Shown here piece by piece: positions 8,421 through 17,568 of a stretch of 64,000 nt of DNA. Where the stretch lies: assembly GCA_015063795.1 (NCBI GenBank), contig SVTL01000002.1, forward strand, positions 124,001 through 188,000, read 5' to 3'. This DNA comes from Oscillospiraceae bacterium (lineage in GTDB: Bacteria > Bacillota > Clostridia > Oscillospirales > CAG-272). A model generated the notes under the pieces. The model saw only the letters and a program-made list of their open reading frames with translations, made no database searches and had not been told where the DNA came from. A program made the position numbers and the translations under genes. Numbering within the stretch: position 1 is the first letter of the stretch; every line of letters begins with the position of its first letter.

Positions 8421-10424
8421 ATGTTTATCTCTCATCCCGATTTTTATAATCTGGAGCCCTTCAACCTGTTTCATAAGGATCCCAAAACCATTCTTGATCC
8501 CAAGCAGGCCGAGGCGCTCAAGCCGCCGAAGCATCCCGCGCATCTGCTCAACCGCCATATCCTCTTCCGCAAGAAGGTGACACTGCCGGCCTTTTCCCGC
8601 GCGGTTTTGAACATCTCCGCAGACGATCACTATAAGCTTTACATCAACGGTCGTTTTGTGACCGAGGGACCTGCCGCCTCCTACCCCAACCACTATTTCT
8701 ACAACGAGCTGGACGTGAGCGAGTACCTGACCGAGGGCGAGAACTGCATCGCCGTCCACACCTATTATCAGGGACTGATCAACCACGTGTGGGTGTCCGG
8801 CGACCTGCGGCAGATGCTGTGGTGCGAGCTGTCGCTGGACGGGCAGACGGTTCTGGAAAGTGACGAGAGCTGGCTTACCGCCAACCACACGGGATACACC
8901 GAAAGCGGCCGCTACGGCTACGATACGGGCATCGGCGAGTGCTATGACGCTTCTGTTCCCGAGGCCGACTTTTACAAGCCCGATTTTGACGATTCCGCCT
9001 TTATGAACGCAAAAGAACACCGTCATCCCGAGTGGAAGCTGGTCAAGCAGCCGACCAAGCAGCTGGATATCTACGATGTCGAGCCCGAAACGACCGAAAC
9101 GATCGAGGGCGGCGTCCGCCTCGCCTTCCATACCGAGGCGGTGGGTACGCTTATGTTTGACGCGGTCGGTCAAAAGGGCGATGAGATCGTGATCCGCTAC
9201 GGCGAGGAGCTGAACGCCGACGGCTCGGTGCGCTTTGAGATGCGGTGCAACTGCCGCTATGAGGAGAAGATGATCCTGTCGGGCGGAAGCGATTCGCTGA
9301 TGAATTTTGACTACAAGGCCTTCCGCTATGTGGAGATCCTGTATCCCGAGTCGGTCAAGGTCGAAAACATCCGTATGCGTGTGCGCCACTATCCCTTCGC
9401 CGAGGGGTATGCCTACCAAAACGACAACGAGACGCTCCGCTCGGTGATCGACCTCTGCCGCAACACGGTGAAGTACAGCACGCAGGACACCTTCCTCGAC
9501 TGTCCCACCCGCGAAAAGGGCTCGTATCTCGGCGATCTGATGGTGTCGGGGCGCGCCCATGCGTCTTTGACGGGCGATCTGAGTCTGATCAAGCACGCGC
9601 TGGAATGCTTCACGCGCACCGCTTTCATCAGCGAGGGACTGATGGCCATTGCCGGCGGTTCTGCCATGCATGAGATCGCCGATTATTCCTTTGAATTCCC
9701 AGCGGTTCTGGCATGGATCTATTCCATCGACCACGACCTGGACTTTTTGAAAAAGTGCGCTCCGTATGCGGTTGGCGTGTACAACTATTATAAGAAATAC
9801 GAAAACGCAGACGGTCTTGTGGACCGCGTTCTGGAGTGGAATCTGATGGATTGGCCGCAGAACCTGCGCGATAACTACGATTTTCCTCTCACGCGCCCGA
9901 TCGGCGAGGGCGTACACAACGTCATCAATGCGCTGTGGTACGGCATGAAGCTCGCTTTGGAGGAGATCAGCTCCATTCTGGGAGAGAACGCCGATTATGG
10001 CTCGGAAAAGACCAAGGCATCCTTCATCAAGACTTTCTACAACAAGGAAACCGGTCTGTTTGCCGATGCTCCCGGCTCCTCCCACACCGCGGTTCATTCC
10101 AGCGTGTTCACGCTTCTGTTCGGTATCGGCACCGAGGACGAGGCTCTCAAAGCCCGCCTGATCGCCCACATCCGGGAAAAGAAGCTGACCTCCATGGGTG
10201 TGTATATGGCCTATTTTGCTTTGGCCGCTCTGAAGAAGGCCGGACGGTACGATCTGTGCATCGAGCTGGCTACCGACAGCGGTGCATGGCCGAACATGGT
10301 CAAGGAGGGGGCAACGCTGACCTTCGAAGCATGGGGCAAGGATCAGAAGTGGAACACCAGTCTGTGCCACCCTTGGGCAACGGCTCCGCTGATCATCTTC
10401 TCCGATGCCGTCCGTCCCTATTAA
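8421..10424 (+). CDS. Alpha-L-rhamnosidase-like glycoside hydrolase (GH78-type), no signal peptide
   Basis: Carbohydrate-binding N-terminal part (YKLYINGRFVTEGPA), catalytic (alpha/alpha)6 signature DTFLDCPTREKGSYLGD, HPWATAP near C-terminus. Confidence 0.85.
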   Translation: MFISHPDFYNLEPFNLFHKDPKTILDPKQAEALKPPKHPAHLLNRHILFRKKVTLPAFSRAVLNISADDHYKLYINGRFVTEGPAASYPNHYFYNELDVSEYLTEGENCIAVHTYYQGLINHVWVSGDLRQMLWCELSLDGQTVLESDESWLTANHTGYTESGRYGYDTGIGECYDASVPEADFYKPDFDDSAFMNAKEHRHPEWKLVKQPTKQLDIYDVEPETTETIEGGVRLAFHTEAVGTLMFDAVGQKGDEIVIRYGEELNADGSVRFEMRCNCRYEEKMILSGGSDSLMNFDYKAFRYVEILYPESVKVENIRMRVRHYPFAEGYAYQNDNETLRSVIDLCRNTVKYSTQDTFLDCPTREKGSYLGDLMVSGRAHASLTGDLSLIKHALECFTRTAFISEGLMAIAGGSAMHEIADYSFEFPAVLAWIYSIDHDLDFLKKCAPYAVGVYNYYKKYENADGLVDRVLEWNLMDWPQNLRDNYDFPLTRPIGEGVHNVINALWYGMKLALEEISSILGENADYGSEKTKASFIKTFYNKETGLFADAPGSSHTAVHSSVFTLLFGIGTEDEALKARLIAHIREKKLTSMGVYMAYFALAALKKAGRYDLCIELATDSGAWPNMVKEGATLTFEAWGKDQKWNTSLCHPWATAPLIIFSDAVRPY

Positions 10425-10433
10425 CACATAAAG

Positions 10434-10467
10434 AAAAGGGCAGAGATTTGAATCTCTGTCCTTTTTT
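10434..10467. terminator. Terminator between convergent genes
   Basis: aaaagggcagagatt/aatctctgtcctttt stem-loop with T tract. Confidence 0.8.
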
Positions 10468-10499
10468 TGTTGCATTACGGTTGTTTTTGAATCGGCGTT

Positions 10500-11252
10500 T
10501 TATTTCTGCGGAGAAGAGAAGTCGGCATTTTCCTTGCGGATCCTGTCCACCGTCTCCTCGCACTTGGCGCGGATGCGGCTCTCGGTCTCCTTCATGAAGG
10601 CGTTCAAACGGTCGTCCAGCTTGCTCACGTCGCTCATGATGCCTGCGATCTCCGCGGCGATGCTGTTGGTCACCTCGCTCATGGCGCGGTTGAGGATGGC
10701 GGCCTCCTTGCTCTTCAGCTCGGCCGATTCGTTCTTGGCCTTTTCGATGGCGTCGGCAATGATGGCCTCCTTGGTGGCGTTGGCATTGACCATCAGCATC
10801 CCGATCTGGGAGCTGACCTTGTCATACATATTGGCCTTTTCGCGGTCGATTTCGGTGGAGGTGACCGCCTTGGCAAGCATCTCCTGCTCGGATTGAGCGG
10901 CAAGAAGACCGCTTTTCAGCTCCTCGTTCTCCTTTTTCAGCGTGTCAATGGTCTCGTTCAGCGCAAGGATGATCGCGTCGTTTTCGGAGGCAATGTGGTT
11001 GCGGAAGGCCTCCTCCTCGGCGGTCAGCTTTTCGCGGAGCAAACGGCTTTCCTCGGCCAAGTCGGTGAGAGCCTGCTCCTTTTCGGACAGAGAGGTAGAA
11101 AGCGCCTCGTTGCTTGCTGTAAGCGACTGGATCTCCTGCTTCAGCTCCTTTTCAGCGTCGGCAAAGCGGCGGTTTACCTCTTCAATGTATCGGTTCACAT
11201 CCTCCTTGGAATAGCCGCGGAAGGCGGTGCGGAATTCGATCATATCGTTCAT
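10500..11252 (-). CDS. DivIVA-domain-like coiled-coil protein
   Basis: N-terminal EFRTAFRGYSKEDVNRYIEEV resembles the DivIVA lipid-binding motif, then long coiled coil; internal Met at 11252 with RBS preferred as start. Confidence 0.7.
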   Translation of the reverse strand: MNDMIEFRTAFRGYSKEDVNRYIEEVNRRFADAEKELKQEIQSLTASNEALSTSLSEKEQALTDLAEESRLLREKLTAEEEAFRNHIASENDAIILALNETIDTLKKENEELKSGLLAAQSEQEMLAKAVTSTEIDREKANMYDKVSSQIGMLMVNANATKEAIIADAIEKAKNESAELKSKEAAILNRAMSEVTNSIAAEIAGIMSDVSKLDDRLNAFMKETESRIRAKCEETVDRIRKENADFSSPQK

Positions 11253-11292
11253 GGCCGATCCTCCTTGTGTGGGAAATAGCATACTTTCTTCC

Positions 11293-11321
11293 ATTGTATC
11301 ACATTTTTTCGATTTTTGCAA
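11293..11321 (-). promoter_or_regulatory. Sigma-A-type promoter for the DivIVA-like gene
   Basis: On minus strand TTGCAA - 17 bp - TACAAT. Confidence 0.6.
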
Positions 11322-11366
11322 CAATATTGTGGAATTTTAAACAATTATATTCGGATAAAGTTGTTC

Positions 11367-11395
11367 TTGAAAAAAAAGAGATTGTGTGATATACT
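11367..11395 (+). promoter_or_regulatory. Sigma-A-type promoter for lipoprotein gene
   Basis: TTGAAA - 17 bp - TATACT. Confidence 0.6.
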
Positions 11396-11439
11396 GTAAG
11401 AAGAGACTTTATACCGATTTTTTGCGGAGGAAAGAAACA

Positions 11440-11976
11440 ATGAAAAAACAGATCCTGCTTTTGCTTTGCCTGACTCTGACGCTGCTGACCGCGGTCTCCT
11501 GCTCAAAGGAGCCTGCCAATCTTCCTGCGGACGAAACGCAGCCTGCTGAAAACGTTGGCGAAGTTGCGCCTGAAACAACGGATGCTGCGTCATCTGACAC
11601 GGCATCAGCCTCTGAGAATACAGCTGCCGCGGAAACCACGGCCCCGGCTTTGACCGCCCCGGTTGTGGAAACGGGAAGCGACTGGCCGGACAACACCTTC
11701 ACCAAGCAGATCCCGAAGGCGGATTTTGCCACCGTGATCGGCTACACATCCAGCGAAGCGGACGGCTTTTCGGTCAATCTGAAGGACGTGGATACCGACG
11801 AGGTCCGCGCATACATCGATGCGGTCAAGAAGCTTGGCTTTGTCAATTCCCCTGTCGCTGAGGATACGCAGTACGGCGGCTTTGAAGTTGTGAGCTACGA
11901 GGCGGACAACGGCGAATACTTCTTCAAGATCGGCTATACGATGAATGTGGCAACGGTCACCGTTGCGAAAAAGTAA
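11440..11976 (+). CDS. Putative lipoprotein of unknown function
   Basis: Signal peptide and lipobox-like MKKQILLLLCLTLTLLTAVSC; Thr/Ala-rich linker; RBS ggagg at proper distance. Confidence 0.75.
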   Translation: MKKQILLLLCLTLTLLTAVSCSKEPANLPADETQPAENVGEVAPETTDAASSDTASASENTAAAETTAPALTAPVVETGSDWPDNTFTKQIPKADFATVIGYTSSEADGFSVNLKDVDTDEVRAYIDAVKKLGFVNSPVAEDTQYGGFEVVSYEADNGEYFFKIGYTMNVATVTVAKK

Positions 11977-12602
11977 TGGATAAGAAAAAGAAGGGAATCC
12001 TGATTGCCTTTGCCTGCATGCTGGTGTTTGCGGTGGTGGGAAGCATTTTCACCTTCGGCGATTTCGATCTTGCCTCGCTCCTTGAGAGGGAAGAGGAGGA
12101 GACAGCGCCAACCGCCTTCTATTTCCATCCGCCGGCTTACGGCGTCGATATTCTGAGCGACGAGGCGTATCGGAACACCGACCGTGCCATCCGTCTCACC
12201 GACGGCGGCGTGACCACGATTCTGGAGGAGCCGTACACGCAGTACAGCGAGGCGATCTCCTGCTTGGCAACCTATCTGCAGGCGGCGGTCATGGGCGACA
12301 ACGAGACGCTCAACGCCTGCTTCACCAAGGCTTATGTTGACAAGAACGGCGAAAAGGGACGCTTCCCCATGCAGCGGCTGTACGATATTGTGATCGAGAA
12401 GATCGGCGAATATGCGCTCACCGAGGGCGAATATGCGGGCATGACTCGCTTTGTCTTCCATGTCAGCTATAAGATCCAGAAGAACGACGGCCTTTTCGAC
12501 AGCGGCATTCCCAGCGATGGGTATAAGGTGCGCGTGTTTGAGCTGCTGGGCGGCATCAACGGTACGCAGATCAACAGCATCGGCGAATACCGCATGGGCT
12601 GA
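11976..12602 (+). CDS. Membrane-anchored protein of unknown function
   Basis: ORF overlapping the previous stop; N-terminal TM IAFACMLVFAVVGSIFTF. Confidence 0.65.
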   Translation: MDKKKKGILIAFACMLVFAVVGSIFTFGDFDLASLLEREEEETAPTAFYFHPPAYGVDILSDEAYRNTDRAIRLTDGGVTTILEEPYTQYSEAISCLATYLQAAVMGDNETLNACFTKAYVDKNGEKGRFPMQRLYDIVIEKIGEYALTEGEYAGMTRFVFHVSYKIQKNDGLFDSGIPSDGYKVRVFELLGGINGTQINSIGEYRMG

Positions 12603-12659
12603 GAGGGTACATAAAACACGAAAAACAAAACCGATATAGAACCGAAAGGAAACAACAGA

Positions 12660-13154
12660 ATGTTAAAAGCAGCCATCATCATGGGCAGTGACAGCGACCT
12701 GCCGATCGTACAGAAATGTGCGGACACGCTGGATAAATTCGGTGTGCCGTACGAAATGCACGTCATGTCCGCTCACAGAACGCCGCAGCTGGCGGCAGAG
12801 TTTTCGTCGAAGGCGAGAGAAAACGGCTTCGGCGTGATCATCGCGGCCGCAGGCAAAGCGGCGCACTTAGGCGGCGTTCTTGCCGCATACACCACCCTGC
12901 CGGTGATCGGCATTCCGATCAAGGCCAGCGAGCTGGACGGTCTGGATGCTTTGTTGGCTACCGTACAGATGCCGTCGGGCGTTCCCGTGGCAACCGTTGC
13001 CATCAACGGCGCGGCCAATGCAGCCATTCTGGCCGTACAGATGCTTTCGCTCTCTGAGCCCACTCTTGCCGCCAAGCTGGAAGAGGAAAAGATCAAGATG
13101 CGCGAGCAGGTTATCGAAAAAGACAGAAAGATTGCGAAAGGAATCGAACAATGA
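12660..13154 (+). CDS. purE: 5-(carboxyamino)imidazole ribonucleotide mutase
   Basis: IMGSDSDLPI, SAHRTP, AAGKAAHLGGVLAAYTTLPVIG motifs. Confidence 0.96.
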   Translation: MLKAAIIMGSDSDLPIVQKCADTLDKFGVPYEMHVMSAHRTPQLAAEFSSKARENGFGVIIAAAGKAAHLGGVLAAYTTLPVIGIPIKASELDGLDALLATVQMPSGVPVATVAINGAANAAILAVQMLSLSEPTLAAKLEEEKIKMREQVIEKDRKIAKGIEQ

Positions 13155-14008
13155 GTGTTGAAAAACTGTTTGAAGGCAAGGTAAGAGCCATTTATGAGGC
13201 GGACGAAAAGACGCTTCTCATCGTCACCAGCGACCGCATCTCGGCATACGATGTGATCATGCCCACCGCCATTCCCGACAAGGGACGCATTCTCAACGGG
13301 CTCAGCGAGTTCTGGTTTGAGTACATCAAGGACATCCTCCCCAGCCATTTCATCACCTCCGATGTGTCGCAGTATCCCGGACAGTACAAGAACGATGCCT
13401 CGCTTGAGGGACGCTCGATGCTGGTCAAGAAGCTGAAGATGACGCCCTTTGAGTGCATCGTCCGCGGCTACATCACCGGAAGCGCATGGGAAAGCTACTG
13501 CAAGGACGGCACAGTCTGTGGCGAAAAGATCCGCGAGGGCATGAAGGAGAGCGAGGCCTTTGATGAGCCCATCTTCACCCCCTCCACCAAGGCCGAGGAG
13601 GGACACGACATCAACGTCAGCTTCGATTATATGGTCGATAAGATCGGTCTTGAGCTGGCAAGCAAGCTCCGTGACAAGACCATCGCCATCTATAAAAAGT
13701 GCGCGGCCTATGCAAGAGAGCGCGGCGTGATCATTGCCGACACCAAGTTTGAGTTCGGTCTGGATGAAAACGGCGAATTGGTCATCGGTGACGAGGTCCT
13801 TACGCCCGATTCCAGCCGTTTCTGGCCCGCAGACGAGTATGAGGTCGGCAGAGGGCAGAAGAGCTTTGATAAGCAGTATCTCCGCGACTGGCTGACCGAA
13901 AACGGCTTCCGCGGCAAATCGGTGGAGCTTCCCGACGAGGTGGTCAACGTCACCCGCGACAAGTACGTGGGCATCTATGAGATCCTGACCGGCAAAAAAT
14001 TCAAGTAA
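13151..14008 (+). CDS. purC: Phosphoribosylaminoimidazole-succinocarboxamide synthase
   Basis: VTSDRISAYDVIMPTAIPDKG, ECIVRGYITGSAWESY, DTKFEFG motifs. Confidence 0.96.
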   Translation: MSVEKLFEGKVRAIYEADEKTLLIVTSDRISAYDVIMPTAIPDKGRILNGLSEFWFEYIKDILPSHFITSDVSQYPGQYKNDASLEGRSMLVKKLKMTPFECIVRGYITGSAWESYCKDGTVCGEKIREGMKESEAFDEPIFTPSTKAEEGHDINVSFDYMVDKIGLELASKLRDKTIAIYKKCAAYARERGVIIADTKFEFGLDENGELVIGDEVLTPDSSRFWPADEYEVGRGQKSFDKQYLRDWLTENGFRGKSVELPDEVVNVTRDKYVGIYEILTGKKFK

Positions 14009-14014
14009 AGGCAG

Positions 14015-14668
14015 ATGAGTGCGATGAAAAACATTGCTGTTCTGGTATCGGGCGGCGGCACCAATCTGCAGGCGCTGATCGACGCGCAGAAGAATCTTCG
14101 TCTGGTAAACGGCAACATCCGCGTGGTGCTGTCCAGCAAGGCCGGTGCCTATGCGCTGACGCGTGCAAAGGACAACGGCATCGAAACGATGGTCGTCTCC
14201 CCCGACGATTACCCCGACCGCAAGACCTATTCGGCCAAGCTGGTCGAGTGCCTGAAGGCATACGAGATCGATCTGGTGGTGCTGGCCGGCTTCATGTACA
14301 TCCTCGATCATGAATTCATCCAAAGCTACCGCAACCGCATCATCAATGTCCATCCCGCCCTCATTCCCAGCTTCTGCGGGGAAGGGTACTACGGTCTGCG
14401 CGTCCATAAGGCGGCGCTGGCACGCGGCGTGAAGGTGACGGGCGCTACGGTTCATTTCGTGGACGAGGTGGCCGACGGCGGTCCCATCATCCTGCAGAAG
14501 GCGGTCAAGGTCAAGGACGACGACACGCCCGAAACGCTGCAGAAGCGCGTGATGCAGGAGGCCGAGTGGCACATTCTGCCTGCCGCGGTGGATCTGTTCT
14601 GCAACGATAAGATCTATGTGGAGGACGGCTGTGTCCGCTTCCGCGTAGAGAAAAGCGCCGAAAACTGA
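14015..14668 (+). CDS. purN: Phosphoribosylglycinamide formyltransferase
   Basis: LVSGGGTNLQALID, LAGFMYIL, NVHPALIPSFCGEGYYGLRVH, GATVHFVDEVADGGPII. Confidence 0.95.
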   Translation: MSAMKNIAVLVSGGGTNLQALIDAQKNLRLVNGNIRVVLSSKAGAYALTRAKDNGIETMVVSPDDYPDRKTYSAKLVECLKAYEIDLVVLAGFMYILDHEFIQSYRNRIINVHPALIPSFCGEGYYGLRVHKAALARGVKVTGATVHFVDEVADGGPIILQKAVKVKDDDTPETLQKRVMQEAEWHILPAAVDLFCNDKIYVEDGCVRFRVEKSAEN

Positions 14669-14690
14669 GATTTGAAATTGTCATAAAAAG

Positions 14691-14733
14691 AAAAAGCACC
14701 TGTGTCGCATAAAAACGATGCAGATGCTTTTTT
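14691..14733 (+). terminator. Terminator after purN
   Basis: aaaaagca...tgctttttt stem-loop. Confidence 0.65.
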
Positions 14734-14818
14734 GCTGCGCCAAAGTCCCTTTTGCATTCCGATAAACAACATGGGGAAATGGACGATAAGACGGTAAATT
14801 GGAATTTGACAAACCGTT

Positions 14819-15274
14819 TTATATCAATTCTTTGACATACAAACGGTCAATTCCATTTCCGTAGTTTACGATGTCTTTCACATAGCGATAGCCGAATGTT
14901 TCGTATAAACCTATGTGTTCTGTCGGAATATAGGTTTTGTCAAATCCAATCTCTTTGGCATAGTGATTGGCGAAATCGATGAGTTTTCCGCTTATTCGGT
15001 TGCCACGATATTCCTCGCTCACAAAAAGGGTCGATATCCAAGGAAATATCTCAGGCAAAGGATAATAGTCGGACTTCATAATCGTTATCATGCCAACAAT
15101 TTGTCCGTTCACCATTGCAACAAAGGGTGTTTCCCATTCTTCAAATTCCCAATTTTCAAGCACTCTCACCGTATGCTCTTTTACATCCAGCCAAGAGAAG
15201 TTCTTCACAAAGTTCAGTAAGTCATTTGCCGTAGGAGTGCCCTTATCAACTTTTAGAAGTTCAATGGTCTCCAT
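14819..15274 (-). CDS. GNAT-family N-acetyltransferase
   Basis: ISTLFVSEEYRGNRISGKLIDFA acetyl-CoA binding signature; RBS gggaggtaggaag before ATG at 15274; markedly AT-richer than flanks. Confidence 0.8.
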   Translation of the reverse strand: METIELLKVDKGTPTANDLLNFVKNFSWLDVKEHTVRVLENWEFEEWETPFVAMVNGQIVGMITIMKSDYYPLPEIFPWISTLFVSEEYRGNRISGKLIDFANHYAKEIGFDKTYIPTEHIGLYETFGYRYVKDIVNYGNGIDRLYVKELI

Positions 15275-15377
15275 CTTCCTACCTCCCGTGTTTGTAAAAT
15301 TCTGATTGATCGAACGCAGTATCATAGCCAGAGAACACAATATCGAATTGGGGCTATTGTGATTGGTTGAGGCCGGC

Positions 15378-16208
15378 TCACGCTTCGCGCATGATCTCGT
15401 CGATCAGCGTCGGGAGGGTGGAGAGCAGAAGCTCGGATGCCTTTCTCGACAACTCGGACGGCAGCTTGACCTCCAAGGAGAAGACGCCGTCAAAGCCGAT
15501 GTCGCAGAGCGCGCGGTAAAAGGCCTTCCAGTTGGCTTTGCCGAAGAAAGGGAAGCGATGCTCGTCTCGAAAGCCGCTGTTGTCGTGAATGTGAAGCGTG
15601 CGGATCGCATCTCCGCACAAACGGACGGCATCCGCCGGCTCCACGCCCCGTGTCAGACAATGGCCGGTATCGAGGCACATTTGAAAATGTTCGTCATTCA
15701 TCTCCCGAACGAAGCGGAGCGTTTCTTCGGGCGGCGCGATCGAGAGCGCGGGAAAGGGCATGTTTTCAAAGCAGATGACGATGCCCAGCTCCTTGGCCAG
15801 CGGCAGAAGGGCGCGGAAAAAGTCAAAATTGATCTGCCAAAAGGCATCGCGGTCGGGCTCGGCGCTTGTCCCGAAGGGCATCACGGGATGGATCACCCAG
15901 TTCTGGCATCCGATGGCCGCCGTGGCGCGCAGACTCCGACGCATATGCTCCGCGCGGATCGCCCGTTCCTCCGGTGTCCGATCGCGTGGCGGACAGATCC
16001 AGGGACCGTGAACCTGCTCGATGCTGACGCCTGCGGCATCGGCGAGCGCCTTGGTATGAAGCGCCTGCTGGATATACTCCTGCTCGCTTTTGCCGTTCAG
16101 CTCGCCGTTCATGGCGATGTGCGCATGGGAAAAACCGCATTTTTTGATTTTCTGAAACCGCTCATCCCCGAAGCGGACAAACACGCAATCCGAAATCCCG
16201 ATTCTCAT
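15378..16208 (-). CDS. Sugar phosphate isomerase/epimerase family (xylose isomerase-like TIM barrel)
   Basis: CFENMPFPA, CLDTGHCL, LHIHDNSG, FSLEVK motif order. Confidence 0.82.
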   Translation of the reverse strand: MRIGISDCVFVRFGDERFQKIKKCGFSHAHIAMNGELNGKSEQEYIQQALHTKALADAAGVSIEQVHGPWICPPRDRTPEERAIRAEHMRRSLRATAAIGCQNWVIHPVMPFGTSAEPDRDAFWQINFDFFRALLPLAKELGIVICFENMPFPALSIAPPEETLRFVREMNDEHFQMCLDTGHCLTRGVEPADAVRLCGDAIRTLHIHDNSGFRDEHRFPFFGKANWKAFYRALCDIGFDGVFSLEVKLPSELSRKASELLLSTLPTLIDEIMREA

Positions 16209-16325
16209 AACCTTCTCCTTATATACCCATTCCTGTATCCCCCATTATAGCGGACGGCGGGAAAAAATGCAAGTTGCCTTTTGCAAAAAAATGTTTCACT
16301 TTTTTTGAAAAATAAGCGATAGCAC

Positions 16326-16353
16326 TTGAAAAATATCATATTTGTGGTATAAT
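16326..16353 (+). promoter_or_regulatory. Sigma-A-type promoter for ilvE
   Basis: TTGAAA - 16 bp - TATAAT. Confidence 0.65.
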
Positions 16354-16430
16354 GATAGATGAAGAAATATTTTCGCTTTTCACAAGAGGGGCGAAAGCCA
16401 AAAAAATCAAATTTTCGGAGGGTACCAATC

Positions 16431-17501
16431 ATGTTGGATATCAAAATTCAGAAAACCGAACAGAAGCGTCAGAAACCGGACCAGACCAAGCTGGGCTTCG
16501 GCAATTACTATACCGATCACATGTTTTTGATGAACTATTCGCAGGAGAAGGGCTGGCACGATGCCCGTATCGTCCCCTATCAGAATCTGTCTCTCGATCC
16601 TGCCACCATGGTCTTCCACTATGCACAGGAGCTGTTTGAGGGCATGAAGGCGTACAAGGCTGCTGACGGCAGAACCCTGCTGTTCCGCCCCATGAAGAAC
16701 ATTGAAAGAATGAACAACACCGCCAAGCGTCTCTGCATCCCGCAGATCAACCCCGAGGACGCTCTGGAGGCCATCAAGGCGCTGGTCAAGGTCGATGACG
16801 AGTGGATCCCCACCGAGCCCGACACCTCGCTGTACATCCGTCCTTTTATCATCGCAACCGATGCACATCTGGGCGTGCATCCGTCCCACACGTATCTGTT
16901 CATCATCATCCTCTCGCCCGTCGGCTCCTACTATCCCGAGGGCATCAACCCCGTCAAGATCTACATCGAACGTGAGTATGTCCGAGCCGTCAAGGGCGGT
17001 ACCGGCTTTGCCAAGGTCGGCGGCAACTACGCCGCTTCGCTGATCGGTCAGGAGAAGGCAGCCCGTCTCGGCTATGCCCAGTCCCTGTGGCTGGACGGCA
17101 TCGAGCGCAAGTACATCGACGAGGTCGGCGCGATGAACGTCTTCTTTGTCATTGACGGCACCGTTGTCACCCCCGCGCTTGACGAGGGCAACATTCTGCC
17201 CGGCGTGACCAGAGCCTCCTGCATCGAGATGCTGAAGAGCTGGGGCATGAAGGTCGAGGAGAGAAAGCTGTCGGTGGATGAAATCGTGGCCGCACACAAG
17301 GCAGGCAAGCTGAATGAGGCCTTCGGTTCGGGTACCGCCGCTGTCATTTCGCCCATCGGTGAGTTGAGCAACGACGGCGAAAAGATGATCCTCAACGAAG
17401 GCAAGATCGGTCCGATCGCGCAGAAGCTGTATGACAACCTCACCGGTATCCAGTGGGGCAAGATCGCCGATCCCTTCGGCTGGTCTGTTGAGATCAAATA
17501 A
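16431..17501 (+). CDS. ilvE: Branched-chain amino acid aminotransferase
   Basis: YAQELFEGMKAYKAADGRTLLFRP, KVGGNYAASL, EVGAMNVFFV, FGSGTAAVISPIG; ATG at 16431 with ggaggg RBS preferred. Confidence 0.95.
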   Translation: MLDIKIQKTEQKRQKPDQTKLGFGNYYTDHMFLMNYSQEKGWHDARIVPYQNLSLDPATMVFHYAQELFEGMKAYKAADGRTLLFRPMKNIERMNNTAKRLCIPQINPEDALEAIKALVKVDDEWIPTEPDTSLYIRPFIIATDAHLGVHPSHTYLFIIILSPVGSYYPEGINPVKIYIEREYVRAVKGGTGFAKVGGNYAASLIGQEKAARLGYAQSLWLDGIERKYIDEVGAMNVFFVIDGTVVTPALDEGNILPGVTRASCIEMLKSWGMKVEERKLSVDEIVAAHKAGKLNEAFGSGTAAVISPIGELSNDGEKMILNEGKIGPIAQKLYDNLTGIQWGKIADPFGWSVEIK

Positions 17502-17522
17502 GAAAGTACGTTGCATTTTGTG

Positions 17523-17553
17523 CGGATAGCCCCTCTTTTGGGGCTATCCGTTT
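17523..17553 (+). terminator. Terminator after ilvE
   Basis: Perfect 11-bp stem cggatagcccc/ggggctatccg followed by ttt. Confidence 0.75.
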
Positions 17554-17568
17554 CATGGGAGACTGTCC

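Noticed and set aside
12773-14572. 599-aa minus-strand ORF opposite purE-purC-purN
   Set aside because: Antisense shadow of conserved pur genes.
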